Positions 61,035 through 64,000 of a stretch of 64,000 bases of DNA are shown piece after piece; the first letter of the stretch is position 1, and each line of letters opens with the position of its first letter. Under the pieces are notes generated by a model. It did not search any database, had not been told where the DNA came from, and saw nothing but the letters and a program-made list of their open reading frames with translations. The stretch comes from Paraburkholderia bannensis (lineage in GTDB: Bacteria > Pseudomonadota > Gammaproteobacteria > Burkholderiales > Burkholderiaceae). A program made the translations under genes and the position numbers. Where the stretch lies: positions 1 through 64,000 of the forward strand of contig NZ_JACHBW010000007.1 of assembly GCF_014200455.1 (NCBI RefSeq). The letters run 5' to 3'.

Positions 61035-61718
61035 ATGACGACGCAGATCCTCTTTATCCGCCACGGCGAAACCGACTGGAACCGTATCAAGCGCATCCAG
61101 GGGCACATCGACATTGCGCTCGCAACGAGCGGCGTCGAACAGGCTGCATTGCTCGGCGCGCGTTTCAAGCGTGAAGCGCAGGAAGGCGCCCGGCTCGATG
61201 CAGTCTGGTCGAGCGATCTGATGCGTGCGCAACAAACTGCGCAGCCCATCGCGCAGGCGTTGGGGCTCACGGTTCAACTCACCGAAGGCTTGCGCGAGCG
61301 CAACTACGGCGCGTTCCAGGCACACGACAGCGAGCAGATCGCCGAACGCTTTCCCGATGAATACGCGCATTGGCAAACGCGCGATCCCGGCTTCGCGCCG
61401 CCCGAGGGCGAATCGCAACGCGAGCTCTATCACCGTGTACTGCATGCGCTGGAGCCGATCCTTGCAAAGCATCCCGAAGGGCGCATCGCATGCGTGGCGC
61501 ATGGCGGCGTGCTCGACTGCATTTACCGTTTCGCGAACGGCATCGATCTCGAAGCGCCGCGTGCGTGGCCGCTGCTCAATACGAGCGTGAACGTGGTCGA
61601 TTTCGGGCGCGAGGGTTCGCACATGACGGCACGCGTGGTCTCGTGGGGCGATGTCTCGCACCTGCCGTCAGCAAGCGCCGACGATGGCCTCAAGCGCACG
61701 CCCGAACCGGGCCGTTAA
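61035..61718 (+). CDS. Histidine phosphatase family protein (GpmB-like)
   Basis: 227 residues. The catalytic motif LFIRHGETDWNRIKRIQGH has the phospho-accepting His10; later elements are WSSDLMRAQQTAQPIAQAL, GLRERNYGAFQAHD (acid residue region) and CVAHGGVLDCIYRFA (second catalytic His). These define the phosphoglycerate-mutase-like superfamily; GpmB/CobC-type phosphatases look alike, so the substrate is uncertain. It is the third gene of the tyrS-dtd unit. Confidence 0.88.
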   Translation: MTTQILFIRHGETDWNRIKRIQGHIDIALATSGVEQAALLGARFKREAQEGARLDAVWSSDLMRAQQTAQPIAQALGLTVQLTEGLRERNYGAFQAHDSEQIAERFPDEYAHWQTRDPGFAPPEGESQRELYHRVLHALEPILAKHPEGRIACVAHGGVLDCIYRFANGIDLEAPRAWPLLNTSVNVVDFGREGSHMTARVVSWGDVSHLPSASADDGLKRTPEPGR

Positions 61719-62045
61719 TTCGCTGTAGTCTCACTCCGATCGATTCGCGCGCGACGTTCCATGCCTGGACCGGCGCGTGCGTCAAGCCTCCTTTGCTGTT
61801 TGCGCACGCAACGTTTTCGGCGCGATAACCGCTAGCCGCCGGACGAACCCGCCTGCTACCATTCTTCCGACCTTTGCGCTTTGCCGCGCCGGTAGGGCCT
61901 CGCAGCGACTCTCGACGTCTGCGTGCGCCAGCCGTGCGTTGGAGAGGAACGCGCACGCACCACGCGCTGCCGGAGCGACGAAGCCAGGGTTGCAGAACGA
62001 AAAGCTGTTTCCAGAACGAATGACATAAAAAGCAGGAGATTTTCA
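61719..62045. other. Intergenic region before the branched-chain amino-acid binding protein
   Basis: 327 bases. Apart from the AGCAGGAGAT ribosome-binding site at the right end I see no gene, terminator or clear promoter. Short GC-rich inverted words occur but none stands out. Confidence 0.4.
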
Positions 62046-63191
62046 ATGACGTTCAAGCTTCACAAGTTGTTGCCGTTGAGTGCCGCCGTGCTGGCGTTCG
62101 GCGCGATGTGCGCGAATGCGTCCGCGGATCAGGTCGTCAAGATCGGCCATGTCGGTCCGCTCACGGGTGGGTCGGCCCACCTCGGCAAGGACAACGAAAA
62201 CGGCGCGCGGCTCGCAGTCGAAGAGATCAACGCGAAGGGCCTCACGATCAACGGCCAGAAGGTCACGCTCGTGCTCGACGCCCAGGACGATGCCGCCGAT
62301 CCGCGCCAGGCCACCCAGGTCGCGCAAAAGCTCGTCGACGACAGAGTCGTGGCGGTGATCGGTCACTTGAACTCGGGCGCGTCGATTCCGGCTTCGAAGA
62401 TCTATAGCGATGCGGGCATCGTGCAGATTTCGCCGTCGTCGACCAATCCGTCGTACACGCAGCAGAACTTCAAGACCACGTACCGCGTCGTGGCGACCGA
62501 TGCGCAGCAAGGCCCGGCGCTGGCGAACTACGCGGCCAGGAGCCTGAACGTGAAGACGGTCGCCGTGGTCGACGACTCGACCGCCTACGGCCAGGGCCTC
62601 GCGAACGAATTCGAGAAGACCGCGAAGTCGCTCGGCCTGAAGGTCGTCTCGCACGATGCGACCAACGACAAGGCCGTCGATTTCCGCGCGATTCTGACCA
62701 AGATCAAGGGCGAAAACCCCGACGCGATCATGTACGGCGGCATGGACGCCACCGGCGGTCCGTTCGCCAAGCAAGCGAAGCAACTCGGCCTGCGCGCCAA
62801 GGTGCTGGCAGGCGACGGCGTCTGCACGGAAAGCCTTGCGCAGCTCGCGGGCGCGGCATCGGACAACATCGTCTGCTCGCAGGCGGGCATGGCGCTCGAA
62901 CGCATGGAAGGCGGTGCGGCGTTCTCGGCGAAGTACACCAAGCGCTTTGGCCATCCGGTCGAATTCGATGCGCCGTTCACCTATGACGCGGTGTATATCG
63001 TCGTCGATGCGATGAAGCGCGCGAACTCGGCCGACCACGCCAAGGTCCTCGCGCAAATCCCGGGCACCGACTACAAGGGCGTGATCGGTGAAACCGTGTT
63101 CGATTCGAAGGGCGATCTCAAGCATGGCGTGATCTCGCTCTACAACTACAAGGCAGGCAAGAAGTCGCTGCTCGACGTGGTGAAGATGTAA
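62046..63191 (+). CDS. Branched-chain amino-acid ABC transporter substrate-binding protein
   Basis: 381 residues from the ATG at 62046 (AGGAGAT upstream). A signal peptide (MTFKLHKLLPLSAAVLAFGA, cleavage after Ala27) is followed by a type I periplasmic binding protein: VVKIGHVGPLTGGSAHLGKDNENGA-type opening (KIGHVGPLTGGSAHLGKDNE), VAVIGHLNSGASIPASKIY and DDSTAYGQGLANEFEKTAK. This is the LivJ/LivK/BraC family, binding leucine, isoleucine or valine. No permease or ATPase genes are adjacent in the window, so it is either an orphan or its partners lie elsewhere. Confidence 0.93.
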   Translation: MTFKLHKLLPLSAAVLAFGAMCANASADQVVKIGHVGPLTGGSAHLGKDNENGARLAVEEINAKGLTINGQKVTLVLDAQDDAADPRQATQVAQKLVDDRVVAVIGHLNSGASIPASKIYSDAGIVQISPSSTNPSYTQQNFKTTYRVVATDAQQGPALANYAARSLNVKTVAVVDDSTAYGQGLANEFEKTAKSLGLKVVSHDATNDKAVDFRAILTKIKGENPDAIMYGGMDATGGPFAKQAKQLGLRAKVLAGDGVCTESLAQLAGAASDNIVCSQAGMALERMEGGAAFSAKYTKRFGHPVEFDAPFTYDAVYIVVDAMKRANSADHAKVLAQIPGTDYKGVIGETVFDSKGDLKHGVISLYNYKAGKKSLLDVVKM

Positions 63192-63217
63192 GCGGCGTTC
63201 AAGGACGCTGAGAATGA

Positions 63218-63251
63218 AACGGCCAGTGCGCGCGAGCGGCTGGCCGTTTTT
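63218..63251 (+). terminator. Rho-independent terminator after the binding-protein gene
   Basis: Perfect 9-bp stem AACGGCCAG / CTGGCCGTT with a 13-nt loop, followed by five T residues. Confidence 0.88.
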
Positions 63252-63261
63252 GATTGCCGGT

Positions 63262-64000
63262 TCACTTCGACGCCGGCATGGCGGCGCGGCGGCGCGCACG
63301 TTTCGATACGCCGTTCACGAGCGCCCAGCGCAGCACCGGCGCGACGGCGCGCATGCCGGGCTGCACGATACTGCGGCGCGCAAGCGCAAAGCGATCGAAG
63401 CCCAGCATCGCCTGCGCGAACGGCGGCAACAGGTCGATGCCGGCCTGGCGCATCAGCGCGCCGGCGGGACGCATGGCCGGGCGCGGCGCCGGCGCTTCCA
63501 TCAACACGCGCACGACTTCGCGCGTGCGCTCGCTGGCAACCAGTTCGGGCTGCATCGCCTGCAGATAGGCGGTGATTTCGGCGCGCGAGCGCGGCACGCT
63601 GGTCGCGCCGAGCAACTGGGCGATCTGCGCGACTTCGGCGTAGTACTGATCCTGCAACGCGCCCGGCAGCGCCGGATTCACGTAGCGCAGATACGCAGCC
63701 AGAAAGCTCGAAACTTCGGCGACGTGAACCCAGGTGAGCAAGGCCGGATCGCTTGCGCGATACGGGCGACCGTCGGGCGCGCTGCCCGTCACGCTTGCGT
63801 GGATGGTTTTCACGCGTTCGATCAGCGCGAGTGCATCGGCGCGGCTGCCGTAGGTCGTGCCCGCGATGAACGTCGCAGTGCGGCGCAAGCGGCCGAGAAT
63901 ATCGGTGCGAAAGGTGGAATGGTCCCAAACGCCCGCGAGCGCAAGCGGATGCAGCGCCTGTAGCAGCAACGCGCTGATGCCGCCTGCCATCATGCCGGCG
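63262..64000 (-). CDS. MpaB-type (DUF2236) oxygenase family protein, 5' end outside window
   Basis: The frame runs from the stop at 63262 to the window edge; the first Met codons visible (63993) are probably internal, because family members have conserved sequence before this point (a GGxxALLLQxxHPxxxAGV block is seen here as GGISALLLQALHPLALAGV). Other family-like blocks are DILGRLRRTATFI, TYGSRADA and LTWVHVAEVSSFLAAYLRYV with the conserved histidine. DUF2236 proteins relate to the mycotoxin oxygenase MpaB and the latex-clearing protein fold, with a heme-binding role suggested; substrate unknown. It is convergent with the binding-protein gene. Confidence 0.8.
   Translation of the reverse strand, partial: AGMMAGGISALLLQALHPLALAGVWDHSTFRTDILGRLRRTATFIAGTTYGSRADALALIERVKTIHASVTGSAPDGRPYRASDPALLTWVHVAEVSSFLAAYLRYVNPALPGALQDQYYAEVAQIAQLLGATSVPRSRAEITAYLQAMQPELVASERTREVVRVLMEAPAPRPAMRPAGALMRQAGIDLLPPFAQAMLGFDRFALARRSIVQPGMRAVAPVLRWALVNGVSKRARRRAAMPASK

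Overview
The window is high-GC, densely packed bacterial DNA. The gene set and order (thiL-pgpA-pncC; dapB-exbB-exbD-leuS-lptE-holA-proA; fur next to bamE; gdhA-gltIJKL; rplM-rpsI-erpA-anmK-tyrS-dtd) and the protein sequences fit a beta-proteobacterium of the Burkholderiaceae, most likely Paraburkholderia, Caballeronia or Burkholderia. This is judged from recognisable families and synteny; no database was searched and the species cannot be fixed.

Layout. 1-3.4 kb: 3' part of a trimeric autotransporter adhesin (TAA), then an OmpA-type peptidoglycan-binding partner. 3.4-6.1 kb (minus): thiL-pgpA-pncC-cupin. 6.3-8.6 kb: malic enzyme maeB. 8.9-10 kb: a secreted barnase-type RNase and its barstar-type inhibitor. 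10-12.3 kb (minus): rsmE, a VOC protein, speE. 12.7-15.9 kb: tkt and gap. 16-17.4 kb: fur and, divergently, bamE. 17.7-26.5 kb: dapB, exbB/exbD-like, leuS, lptE, holA, proA, hemJ. 26.5-35.4 kb: a small NTF2-like protein, a 745-bp AT-rich regulatory region and a giant 2503-residue TAA. 35.4-41.4 kb: hexR divergent from edd-eda, followed by gntP and gntK (gluconate uptake, phosphorylation and Entner-Doudoroff cleavage). 41.4-45.9 kb: purB, a TPR-glycosyltransferase and a HypT-like LysR regulator. 46-50.9 kb: gdhA and the gltIJKL glutamate/aspartate ABC importer. 50.9-54.1 kb: a class II glutamine amidotransferase, pyrC and a DUF3025 protein. 54.1-54.5 kb: RNase P RNA (rnpB). 54.6-56 kb: OsmC, a candidate small RNA and a DUF1090 protein. 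56.2-63.2 kb: rplM-rpsI, erpA, anmK, tyrS-dtd, a histidine phosphatase and a branched-chain amino-acid binding protein. The right edge cuts an MpaB-type (DUF2236) gene.

Most of the window is conserved core genome. The parts worth a second look are the two adhesin loci, the barnase/barstar pair, and several regulatory sites read directly from the sequence: two HexR operators (one lying inside the edd promoter spacer), a LysR-type T-N11-A box upstream of gdhA, a terminator-like hairpin between gltI and gltJ, an rplM leader pairing, and, most notably, a compact candidate small RNA with a sigma70 promoter, a doubled anti-Shine-Dalgarno stretch and an intrinsic terminator, preceded by an array of palindromes. 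I found no CRISPR array, no insertion sequence, no prophage and no tRNA gene. I do not see a wholly new multi-gene system.
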